The position numbers and the translations under genes were made by a program. Shown here one piece after another: positions 55,620-64,000 of a stretch of 64,000 nucleotides of DNA (position 1 is its first letter; each line of letters opens with the position of its first letter). Under the pieces are notes generated by a model, which saw only the letters and a list, made by a program, of their open reading frames with translations, was not told the origin of the DNA and did not search any database. This DNA is from an uncultured Pelagibacteraceae bacterium (GTDB taxonomy: Bacteria > Pseudomonadota > Alphaproteobacteria > Pelagibacterales > Pelagibacteraceae). Location of the stretch: positions 124,001 to 188,000 of the forward strand of contig CACJLJ010000002.1 in the NCBI GenBank assembly GCA_902594235.1, given 5' to 3'.

Positions 55620-57002
55620 CTAAATTTTTAAAAATTCCTCTAACCTTTTATTTTTAACTTTTATTATCTTAATTTTATTTAAACCTTTTCTTTTTGTAGG
55701 TTTTGTAACTGATTTCCATACTTGTCTTATTATCTTAAATATTAATCCCAATACATTTGAATTAACAAAAGAAAATATATTTTTAATAATTCTATTTGAG
55801 GCTATCGAAATAATTGCACCGATAACCAACTCTATGAATTTTCTTGTAAATGAAATATTTATAGGCTCTAAATCATACAAAGGAACAGGTCCCTTTTTTT
55901 TTAATTTTTCAATTCTTAAATACGAGCCTACTTTTTTAAATTCTATCATATGCGCATGCATTTTAATTGCATCTTTAAAATTAATCTTTTTAACATTTAA
56001 GGTATCATTAGTTTTTAATTTTAATAAAATTTGATCAAATATTCTTGATCTTGTTATTACTGCAGAATATCCATGTCCTTTTTTTTCTAATTTTGGTGAC
56101 CATGCGTCTCCAATAGAAATATCAGACAACTCTCCAGTAAAATCAGGAGTAATAAGACAATTTTTTGAGATAAAAAAAGGAATTAAATAATTATAGTAAA
56201 ATTTCTTTAAACTTAAAACTTTTTTGTTTCTAGTTATAATTCTTAACATTCCAGGCCATTCACCATATCTCCAATTTAATTGTTTGACATTTTTAATATC
56301 ATTTATCCCATTTCCTTTTAAATAAAATTCTATAGCTCCAGGATACATATTCGTCCCCGCATATAAACTTATTAAAAATTTTATATGACTAAACTTTTTT
56401 GGATATTTTGTTTTAAGGATTCTTAACGACGCAATGTGTTCTGGTAAACCAACAAAAACATATCTTTTATTTGGTTTTAATTCTTTTAATTTATGTAATA
56501 GTGGTGTTGTTTGATATATACTTTGAGATGTATTCAGTATTTTTTCAATAGACTTCGTTACTAAAATATCAAAATTCAATATTTTTTTTTCTTTTTCATC
56601 TAGAATACAAACGTAATCAGCTTTTTTTGATTTTATTAATTCAATTAATAATGATCTTATGATTCCACCTGAGCTAGCATTTTGTCTAACTAAATTTGAA
56701 TTAGAACTTGCTATATATAATGAGTTGTAACCACCAATAATTTTATTTTTTTTTGAAGTAATCAATTTTTTTGATAAATGATTGTAAGGAATTCCCCTAC
56801 CTGGACAGGCGTGAACTATTTTTTTTAAATCAGGAATATCTTTTTTATTTGGTTTACGAACCAGTTTTGGTATTGGACCTTTGCTTGTATTGATCATTCT
56901 AAAGAGATTATTAGATAATCCTTCACACAAACCACAATGAAAACAATTTCCTGGATTAATTACTTCTGTGTATATTTGTTTAATTAAATTTTTTTGTTCC
57001 AC
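55620..57002 (-). CDS. FrhB/coenzyme F420 hydrogenase beta-subunit family Fe-S protein in polysaccharide locus
   Basis: GNCFHCGLCEGL...CPG cluster motif; NASSGGIIRSLLIELIKSKKADYV; GELSDISIGDAWSPKLEKKGHGYSAVITRS; GTG start. Confidence 0.82.
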   Translation of the reverse strand: MEQKNLIKQIYTEVINPGNCFHCGLCEGLSNNLFRMINTSKGPIPKLVRKPNKKDIPDLKKIVHACPGRGIPYNHLSKKLITSKKNKIIGGYNSLYIASSNSNLVRQNASSGGIIRSLLIELIKSKKADYVCILDEKEKKILNFDILVTKSIEKILNTSQSIYQTTPLLHKLKELKPNKRYVFVGLPEHIASLRILKTKYPKKFSHIKFLISLYAGTNMYPGAIEFYLKGNGINDIKNVKQLNWRYGEWPGMLRIITRNKKVLSLKKFYYNYLIPFFISKNCLITPDFTGELSDISIGDAWSPKLEKKGHGYSAVITRSRIFDQILLKLKTNDTLNVKKINFKDAIKMHAHMIEFKKVGSYLRIEKLKKKGPVPLYDLEPINISFTRKFIELVIGAIISIASNRIIKNIFSFVNSNVLGLIFKIIRQVWKSVTKPTKRKGLNKIKIIKVKNKRLEEFLKI

Positions 57003-57066
57003 AAATTAGTTTTTAATTTTTTTTAAAGTATCTTCAAGAAAAAATAAATAATTAGAAAATCTAATA

Positions 57067-57930
57067 TCATTTTTGCTCATTTTGAAAATTTAAGATTGAA
57101 AATATAAAACTAACAACTACTGGCAATAAATACCTTAAATTAAAGAGAATAAGAATTAAAAAAATATTCGCCTCTATATTTAAATCTGTAAAAAGAAAAA
57201 ATATAATATAATCCCTTACTCCGAATCCCCCTATAGAAATTGGAATTAAACCAGCTAAAATAGAAATTCCAAAAATAAAAACTGTCTGATAAATACTTAA
57301 ATCAATATTAAGAACATTTATTATCAAAAAAATTTGAAAAAACTGTAAAGACCAAATCAATATATCAAATAATAAAAAATTAAATATTTTTGAGTTTAAA
57401 TAATTTTCTTTTTGAATAAATTTTCTAACCAGATAAAAATTAAATATCATAACTAAAATAAATACTAAACATGTACTCAATTTACTCAAATGAGTTATTT
57501 TACTAATGTCGGTATCCATTATCAAAAAACTTAAAAAAACTAATGTGAGCAAAACAAATAATGAAATTAATTTTTCTATAATATTAATTCTAAAAAACTT
57601 GTTAAAAGTTATATCCAAATCTAAATACTTGTGTCTAAAAAAGTCACCAGATTTTGCAGGCAAAAATAAATTGTAAGTGTAGGCAATTATTGTGGCTTGA
57701 AATGCCTGATTAAATTTTATCTTTTTTAAATTATTTACTAGGTATATTAATTTAAGTACAAGAAAATAAAAGATTGGTATAAAAATGAATAAAATTAAAA
57801 TCAATAGATTAATTTGGTCTTTTAATACTTTTAACTCAGAAAAATTTACATAAATTTCTTTACTAAGATTATTAATTAAAAAAATTGAGACTATTATTGA
57901 AATTACATATTTTATATTTTTAAATAACAT
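57067..57930 (-). CDS. Lysylphosphatidylglycerol synthase TM/UPF0104 family (flippase-like) membrane protein
   Basis: Polytopic; YNLFLPAKSGDFFRHKYL and GLIPISIGGFGVRDYIIFFLF motifs. Confidence 0.8.
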   Translation of the reverse strand: MLFKNIKYVISIIVSIFLINNLSKEIYVNFSELKVLKDQINLLILILFIFIPIFYFLVLKLIYLVNNLKKIKFNQAFQATIIAYTYNLFLPAKSGDFFRHKYLDLDITFNKFFRINIIEKLISLFVLLTLVFLSFLIMDTDISKITHLSKLSTCLVFILVMIFNFYLVRKFIQKENYLNSKIFNFLLFDILIWSLQFFQIFLIINVLNIDLSIYQTVFIFGISILAGLIPISIGGFGVRDYIIFFLFTDLNIEANIFLILILFNLRYLLPVVVSFIFSILNFQNEQK

Positions 57931-57967
57931 TTAAAGTACCAATCATACTAGTTATTTAACCTATTAA

Positions 57968-58372
57968 CTATTTATTTGTTAAAGCTTTTTTAAGAAAATT
58001 ATATTCTAATTTACAATCCTTATATCCTCTTTTCACAACATTAATATATCTTTCAGTGGGATATCTAAATTGAGTTTTGTTTACCATTGTATATGTCATT
58101 ACTTTTTTTCCGTAATAATAAAAATAATATTTTTCATATAAAACTGGATAATCTTCATAAATATCTAATTTTCTTTCATCGCTTTTAGATATTTCAAATA
58201 ATCCACCTGGGACTATTGAATTTTTTTTTGGTTCGATATCTGCAGCTCTATATTTGCTCCTAAATGTTAATTTAAAATTTCTTAATTTTATTTTTTTAAT
58301 AAAAATACTGTCTTTACATCTTCTTTTCATTTGAAAATGATGAAGATTACTACCATAGGCAAAGTAAAGCAT
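57968..58372 (-). CDS. Gamma-glutamylcyclotransferase-like (AIG2 family) protein
   Basis: MLYFAYGSNLHHFQMKRRC ... VPGGLFEISKSDERKLDIYEDYP. Confidence 0.85.
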   Translation of the reverse strand: MLYFAYGSNLHHFQMKRRCKDSIFIKKIKLRNFKLTFRSKYRAADIEPKKNSIVPGGLFEISKSDERKLDIYEDYPVLYEKYYFYYYGKKVMTYTMVNKTQFRYPTERYINVVKRGYKDCKLEYNFLKKALTNK

Positions 58373-59121
58373 TATCTATCAACTACTTCTATTTTTTTTT
58401 TATTTACAAATTCTAAAATTTGAGAACTACAGGAATCAATTTTAGACTGACTTTCTGAACGCACAACTATTGATACACCGAGTTTCCCTGCATGAAAAAA
58501 AGGATAACTTCCTATTTCAACATCTTTATTTTTTTTTTGTACTTCAGTTAAAGAGTTTGCTATTTCACTTTCCACTGTTCTTAAACTTATAGTTTGACTC
58601 AATATTGGCTCACCCCCAATTATCTTATTTTTTAGACCACCTAACATTGATTTTAAAATTGAAGGAACACCAGGTAAACAAAAAACATTTTCAATACTAA
58701 AACCTGGAGCGCCACTTGTTGGGTTTAGTATCAATTCAGCACCTTCAGGCATCCACACCATTTTTTGTCTACCCTCATTAAACTCACCAGGTTTATAATA
58801 AGACTCCAAAATTTTAAATGCCTCATTATGTATTTGATATTTTTTTTCAAAAGCTTTGGAAACAGACGCGGCAGTTATATCATCATGAGTTGGGCCGATA
58901 CCTCCTGTGGTAAAAACATAATCATATTTTTTTCTTAAAATATTTAAAGTATCAACTATAACTTTTTCTTCATCAGGCACTACCCTGACTTCAGAAAGTT
59001 TTACACCTAAAGAATTTAACCAATTAGCTAGTGTGCTAGTATTAGTATCTTGCGTTCTTCCTGAAAGAATTTCGTTTCCAATAATTAAAATAGAGGCATT
59101 TACTTTTGTGTTTTTGTTCAT
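58372..59121 (-). CDS. CinA N-terminal/molybdopterin-binding domain protein
   Basis: ASILIIGNEILSGRTQDTNTSTLANWLNSLGVKLSEVRVVPDEE...FTTGGIGPTHDDITAASVSKAF; lacks the C-terminal amidohydrolase domain. Confidence 0.9.
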   Translation of the reverse strand: MNKNTKVNASILIIGNEILSGRTQDTNTSTLANWLNSLGVKLSEVRVVPDEEKVIVDTLNILRKKYDYVFTTGGIGPTHDDITAASVSKAFEKKYQIHNEAFKILESYYKPGEFNEGRQKMVWMPEGAELILNPTSGAPGFSIENVFCLPGVPSILKSMLGGLKNKIIGGEPILSQTISLRTVESEIANSLTEVQKKNKDVEIGSYPFFHAGKLGVSIVVRSESQSKIDSCSSQILEFVNKKKIEVVDR

Positions 59122-59141
59122 TTTATATGTATAATTTGAAT

Positions 59142-59840
59142 ATGGAATTTACCAAGTCTTTAATAAAAGGCAAATTAATCAAAAGATATAAACGTTTTTT
59201 TGTTGATGTAAAATTAAATAAAACAATTGTTACAGCTCATTGTCCAAATACAGGTTCTATGAAAGGACTTTTGAATGAAGGAAATGAAGTTTATTTATTG
59301 AAGTATGATGATCCTAAAAGAAAACTAAAGTATAGCCTAGAAATCATTAAAGCAAAAAATAACTTAATTGGAGTGAATACCCATATTGCAAATAAAATTG
59401 TATACCATGGTCTAATCAATAATCTAATAAAAGAATTAAAAAATATTGATAAAATCAAACCAGAAGTATTTTACAATAAAGAAACAAGATTTGATTTTCT
59501 TATAGAAAAAAATAATGAAAAAAGTTTTATCGAAGTTAAGAATGTGACTCTTTGTAGAGAAAAAAAAATTGCCGAATTTCCTGATGCAATTACTGCAAGA
59601 GGCTCGAAGCACCTTCTCACACTTATTGATGCCACTAAAAAAGGTTATAAAACTTACTTAATATTTCTAGTACAAATTAAAAATATGGAGCATTTCAAGA
59701 TTGCTAAAGATATAGATGTTGAATATTACAATAATTATATTAAAGCTAAAAAAGCAGGAGTAAAATTTTTAGCTTATAGATGTGATGTAAGTACAAAAAA
59801 AATTTATATAGATAAGAAGATTAATATTATAGATGGATGA
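59142..59840 (+). CDS. sfsA: Sugar fermentation stimulation protein homolog SfsA
   Basis: KLIKRYKRFFVDVKLNKTIVTAHCPNTGSMKGLL; FIEVKNVTLCRE...FPDAITARGSKHL; start at ATG 59142 preferred. Confidence 0.94.
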   Translation: MEFTKSLIKGKLIKRYKRFFVDVKLNKTIVTAHCPNTGSMKGLLNEGNEVYLLKYDDPKRKLKYSLEIIKAKNNLIGVNTHIANKIVYHGLINNLIKELKNIDKIKPEVFYNKETRFDFLIEKNNEKSFIEVKNVTLCREKKIAEFPDAITARGSKHLLTLIDATKKGYKTYLIFLVQIKNMEHFKIAKDIDVEYYNNYIKAKKAGVKFLAYRCDVSTKKIYIDKKINIIDG

Positions 59841-60606
59841 TTATTTAGAAAAATTTGAGAAGATGAGAGTAGCAGGAAAACTTGCTGCAAAAACTTTAGA
59901 TATGCTGACTGATAATATTAAAGAGGGTGTTTCAACAGATTATATCGACAAACTTGGATACGAATTTATAAGAGATAATGGTGGATATTCAGCTCCATTA
60001 TATTATAGAGGTTTTAAAAAATCTTTATGTACATCACTAAATCATGTTGTTTGTCATGGTATTCCAGCTGAGGATAGAATTTTACAGGAAGGTGATGCTT
60101 TAAATGTTGATGTTACTGCGATTGTTGATGGACACTATGGAGATACTAGTCGAATGTTTAGCGTTGGAAAAATTTCGGTTAAATTAGATAATCTAATTAA
60201 TGCAACTTACGAGTCTATGATGAGGGCAATTAAAATTTTAAAACCTGGCATTACGCTCGGAGATATAGGTTATGAAATCCAATCTTATGTTGAGAAAAAA
60301 GGTTTCTCAGTTGTAAGAGATTTTTGTGGACATGGTATTAGTACTACATTTCATGAGCCACCAAACATTTTGCATTATGGTAAAAAAAATACTGGGTTAA
60401 AAATAACACCAGGTATGACTTTTACTGTTGAGCCGATGATAAATGCTGGAAAATTTGATGTAAAAATGCTTAATGACGGTTGGACTGCAGTAACAAAAGA
60501 TAAATCTTTTTCTGCACAATTTGAACATACAGTAGGAATTACAGAAAATGGTTATGAAATTTTTACAGAATCTGCTAAAGGATACTCAAAACCACCTTAC
60601 AATTAA
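59833..60606 (+). CDS. map: Methionine aminopeptidase
   Basis: SLNHVVCHGIPAEDRILQEGDALNVDVTAIVDGHYGDTSRMF; GHGISTTFHEPPNI. Confidence 0.97.
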   Translation: MDDYLEKFEKMRVAGKLAAKTLDMLTDNIKEGVSTDYIDKLGYEFIRDNGGYSAPLYYRGFKKSLCTSLNHVVCHGIPAEDRILQEGDALNVDVTAIVDGHYGDTSRMFSVGKISVKLDNLINATYESMMRAIKILKPGITLGDIGYEIQSYVEKKGFSVVRDFCGHGISTTFHEPPNILHYGKKNTGLKITPGMTFTVEPMINAGKFDVKMLNDGWTAVTKDKSFSAQFEHTVGITENGYEIFTESAKGYSKPPYN

Positions 60607-61898
60607 TGATAAAAAGATATTCTCGTAAAGCACTCACTGATATTTGGTCAGAGGAAAATAAATATAAGATTTGGCTTGATATTGAAATAGCAGCAGCTCA
60701 AGCGATGGAAAAACTTGGTCAAATACCTAAAGGTGTTTCATCTACTGTAAAAAAGAAAGCAAAGATTAATGTAAAAAGAATCCATCAAATCGAAAATCAA
60801 GTTAAACATGATGTGATTGCTTTTTTAACTTCTGTTACTGAGAAAGCTGGTATTAAAGCAAGATACTTGCATCAAGGCATGACATCTTCAGATGTTTTAG
60901 ATACCAGTTTTAATATTCAATTGGTTCAATCAGGAAAAATACTACTTAAAGATATTGATGAGATTCTTAAAGTTTTAAAAAAACAAGCTAAGAAATATAA
61001 ATTTACCCCGTGTATGGGTAGAAGTCATGGAATTCACGCTGAACCAATCACATTTGGTTTAAAGTTAGCTTCCTTTTACGAGGAATTTAAAAGAAATAGA
61101 GAAAGATTAATTGATGCAATAGATGAGGTGGCTACTTGTGCTATATCCGGTGCAGTTGGAACTTATGCAAATATTAATCCAAATGTTGAAAAAATTGTCG
61201 CAAAAAAACTTGGTCTTAAAATTGAACCAATCTCAACTCAAGTTATACCACGAGACCGTCATGCTTTTTATTTCTCAGTATTGGGAATAATAGCTGGTTC
61301 AATAGAAAGAGCTGCTATTGAAATTAGACATTTACAAAGAACAGAAGTTTATGAGCTTCAGGAATATTTTTCGAAAAATCAAAAAGGATCATCAGCGATG
61401 CCTCATAAAAAAAATCCTATACTTAGTGAAAACCTTACTGGTCTTGCAAGAATGGTAAGGAGCACAGTAATCCCGGCTCTTGAAAATATTGCTTTATGGC
61501 ATGAGAGAGACATTTCACATTCAAGTGTAGAGAGAAATATAGGGCCAGATACTAACATTACTTTAGATTTTGCGTTAGTTAGACTTGCAAATATTTTAGA
61601 TAATATGATTGTTTATCCCAAAAAAATGTTAGAAAATTTAAATTTAACTAAAGGACTAATTTTTTCACAAGAACTTATGCTAGAATTAACTAAAACAGGT
61701 TTAAGTCGAGAGAAATCTTATAAAATGGTTCAAACTTATGCAAAAAAATGTTTTACAGAAAACTTAAATTTATTTGATGTTATCCATTCTGATAAATTTA
61801 TAATGAGTAAAATTTCACCGAAAAAATTAAAAAGTATTTTTAGTTATTCTAAGCATTTTAAAAATGTAAATTTAATTTTTAGAAGAGTATTTAAATAA
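60606..61898 (+). CDS. purB: Adenylosuccinate lyase
   Basis: HQGMTSSDVLDT; KGSSAMPHKKNPILSENL. Confidence 0.97.
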   Translation: MIKRYSRKALTDIWSEENKYKIWLDIEIAAAQAMEKLGQIPKGVSSTVKKKAKINVKRIHQIENQVKHDVIAFLTSVTEKAGIKARYLHQGMTSSDVLDTSFNIQLVQSGKILLKDIDEILKVLKKQAKKYKFTPCMGRSHGIHAEPITFGLKLASFYEEFKRNRERLIDAIDEVATCAISGAVGTYANINPNVEKIVAKKLGLKIEPISTQVIPRDRHAFYFSVLGIIAGSIERAAIEIRHLQRTEVYELQEYFSKNQKGSSAMPHKKNPILSENLTGLARMVRSTVIPALENIALWHERDISHSSVERNIGPDTNITLDFALVRLANILDNMIVYPKKMLENLNLTKGLIFSQELMLELTKTGLSREKSYKMVQTYAKKCFTENLNLFDVIHSDKFIMSKISPKKLKSIFSYSKHFKNVNLIFRRVFK

Positions 61899-62683
61899 TG
61901 AAAAAAGGTAAAAAAATTTATGAGGGTAAGGCTAAGATTATTTATGCGACCTCAGATAAAAATCTAGTCATTCAATATTTCAAGGATGATGCGACTGCTT
62001 TTAACAATCAAAAGAAAAGTACAATTGAAGGAAAAGGAGTTTTAAATAATAGAATATCTGAACATATACTCTCTAATCTTTCAGAAGTTGGAATAAAAAA
62101 TCATTTAGTGAAAAGAATTAATATGAGAGAACAGCTTGTTAAACTCGTTGATATAATTCCAATAGAATTTGTTATAAGAAATATTGCGACTGGATCATTA
62201 ACTAAACGATTGGGTATTGAAGATGGAACAGTTTTAGAGCGCCCATTAATAGAGTATTGCTTGAAAGATGACAAACTTGGTGATCCACTGATAAGTCGTG
62301 ATCATATTTTGAATTTTAATTGGCTTAATATTGCGCAGCTGGATTTGATAAATGAAAATTTAACTCGTCTTAATGATTTTTTATTAGGAATGTTTAGGGC
62401 AGTTGGAATAAAATTGGTTGATTTCAAAGTGGAATTTGGTTTTACCCATGAAAGTGGAAAAAATGAAATTGTTTTAGCGGATGAAATTAGTCCAGACACC
62501 TGTAGATTGTGGGATACCATTACAGATAAAAAATTAGATAAAGACAGATTTAGAAAAGATTTAGGTGATTTAATACCAGCTTATACTGAAGTTGCTAAAC
62601 GATTGGGTATTCTTCATGAACAATCAAATGTATCTGCAGTAAATGTCACAAAGTTATCTTCTGTTAAAAAGAAAACAAAATGA
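61898..62683 (+). CDS. purC: Phosphoribosylaminoimidazole-succinocarboxamide synthase
   Basis: IYEGKAKIIYATSDKNLVIQYFKDDATAFN; EISPDTCRLWD. Confidence 0.97.
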   Translation: MKKGKKIYEGKAKIIYATSDKNLVIQYFKDDATAFNNQKKSTIEGKGVLNNRISEHILSNLSEVGIKNHLVKRINMREQLVKLVDIIPIEFVIRNIATGSLTKRLGIEDGTVLERPLIEYCLKDDKLGDPLISRDHILNFNWLNIAQLDLINENLTRLNDFLLGMFRAVGIKLVDFKVEFGFTHESGKNEIVLADEISPDTCRLWDTITDKKLDKDRFRKDLGDLIPAYTEVAKRLGILHEQSNVSAVNVTKLSSVKKKTK

Positions 62684-62922
62684 AAATTTCTGCAATAATT
62701 ACTCTTAAGAAAGATGTTTTAGATCCACAGGGTAAAGTAATTCACCAAGCTTTGGACGGAATGGGTTTTAATAATGTTAATGAAGTTAGACAAGGAAAAT
62801 ATTTTGAAATAGATGTAAAAGAAAATGATCCCAAAAAAGCTAAAGAAATTGTAGAAAATATGTGCTCTAAACTTTTAGCTAATCTTGTAATTGAAAATTA
62901 TAAAATTATTGAGACACAATAA
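62680..62922 (+). CDS. purS: Phosphoribosylformylglycinamidine synthase subunit PurS
   Basis: LKKDVLDPQGKVIHQALDGMGFNNVNEVRQGKYFEID. Confidence 0.96.
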   Translation: MKISAIITLKKDVLDPQGKVIHQALDGMGFNNVNEVRQGKYFEIDVKENDPKKAKEIVENMCSKLLANLVIENYKIIETQ

Positions 62923-62925
62923 TTG

Positions 62926-63609
62926 ATGAAATCATCTGTAATTACTTTTCCTGGCTCAAATTGCGATAGAGACATGCATGTTGCTCTTAAAAAATTTGGA
63001 TTTAATAATAAAATGGTTTGGCATAATGATGTGGAACTTCCCAAAAGTGATTTAATTGTTTTGCCAGGGGGTTTTTCATATGGTGATTATTTAAGATGCG
63101 GAAGTATGGCCTCTAAGTCAAAAATAATGAAATCAGTTGTAAATTTTGCAAAATCTGGGGGTCTAGTAATGGGTATTTGTAATGGTTTTCAAATTTTAGT
63201 AGAAACTGGATTAGTACCAGGTGTTTTACTAAGAAACAAATATTTACAATTTATTTGTAAAAATGTTTATGTAAAATTAGATAATAAAGAAAACACCTAT
63301 TTTAAAAATCTTGATAAAGAAATTTTAAAACTTCATATAGCTCATAATGAAGGGAATTATTTTTGTACTAAGGATCAATTAAAAGAAATTGAAGATAATA
63401 ATCAAATAGCAATTTATTATTGCAACGATAGAGGATCAACTGAAGAAGAGTTTAATCCAAATGGATCAATAAGAAATATTGCTGGTATATTCAATAAAGA
63501 TAAAAATGTTTTAGGAATGATGCCTCATCCAGAGAGAATGATAGATGAAAGCTTGTCTGGAGAGGATGGATCTTTATTTTTTAAAAATTTAATAAATAAT
63601 ATTAAATAA
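62926..63609 (+). CDS. purQ: Phosphoribosylformylglycinamidine synthase subunit PurQ
   Basis: [45 protein letters not shown]. Confidence 0.97.
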   Translation: MKSSVITFPGSNCDRDMHVALKKFGFNNKMVWHNDVELPKSDLIVLPGGFSYGDYLRCGSMASKSKIMKSVVNFAKSGGLVMGICNGFQILVETGLVPGVLLRNKYLQFICKNVYVKLDNKENTYFKNLDKEILKLHIAHNEGNYFCTKDQLKEIEDNNQIAIYYCNDRGSTEEEFNPNGSIRNIAGIFNKDKNVLGMMPHPERMIDESLSGEDGSLFFKNLINNIK

Positions 63610-64000
63610 TGGAAGTTAACGAAAAAATTGCAATTGAACATGGTCTTAAAGCAGATGAGTACAAGAAGATATGTGATCTATTAAAAAGAACTCCAAATAT
63701 TACTGAACTAGGAATTTTTTCTGCAATGTGGAATGAACATTGCTCATATAAATCATCAAGACTCCATTTAAAAAATCTGCCAACTAAGGGACAAAAAGTT
63801 ATTCAAGGACCAGGTGAAAATGCAGGTGTAATTGATATAGAAGATGGTGATGCAATAGTTTTTAAAATTGAAAGTCACAACCATCCATCATTTATCGAAC
63901 CTTACCAGGGAGCAGCCACTGGTGTTGGAGGGATTATGAGAGATGTTTTCACTATGGGGGCGAGACCTATAGCTAATTTGAACTCCATTCACTTTGGCTC
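63609..64000 (+). CDS. purL: Phosphoribosylformylglycinamidine synthase subunit PurL, partial (runs off window end)
   Basis: ATG at 63609 overlapping purQ stop; [55 protein letters not shown]...[46 protein letters not shown]. Confidence 0.97.
   Translation, partial: MEVNEKIAIEHGLKADEYKKICDLLKRTPNITELGIFSAMWNEHCSYKSSRLHLKNLPTKGQKVIQGPGENAGVIDIEDGDAIVFKIESHNHPSFIEPYQGAATGVGGIMRDVFTMGARPIANLNSIHFG

Noticed and set aside
1-64000. CRISPR arrays, IS elements, integrases, toxin-antitoxin pairs, rRNA
   Set aside because: None seen: no regularly spaced repeats, no transposase/integrase motifs in the ORF track, no rRNA-like sequence.

Overview
AT-rich, very compact window that looks like a SAR11/Pelagibacterales-type alphaproteobacterium (lineage inferred from gene order, base composition and tiny intergenic gaps; no search was run). 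Most of it is core genome: gatB(partial)-gatA-gatC; ruvX-pyrB-pyrC-plsY-topA; ridA-like; ugd/galU; panC; mgtE; lipB; an RluA-family pseudouridine synthase; one ~27 kb same-strand ribosomal/transcription block (secE-nusG-L11-L1-L10-L7/L12-rpoB-rpoC-rpsL-rpsG-fusA-S10-spc-alpha to rplQ); tuf with tRNA-Trp, tRNA-Gly and tRNA-Tyr; rlmB; tRNA-Thr; cinA-like, sfsA, map, purB-purC-purS-purQ-purL(partial). The accessory part is 44.7-57.9 kb. It begins with a tRNA-Thr gene and a 24-nt exact direct repeat of its anticodon-to-variable-loop segment about 2.2 kb away, bracketing a secreted polysaccharide-lyase-like gene and a trypsin-like lipoprotein protease. Next comes a one-strand surface-glycan-like cluster (MBOAT acyltransferase, SGNH-like partner, two large membrane proteins, two GT2 glycosyltransferases, methyltransferase, FrhB-like Fe-S protein, flippase-like protein). 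One of the membrane protein genes appears split by a 1-nt frameshift in a T8 tract. No CRISPR array, IS element, integrase or rRNA was seen.
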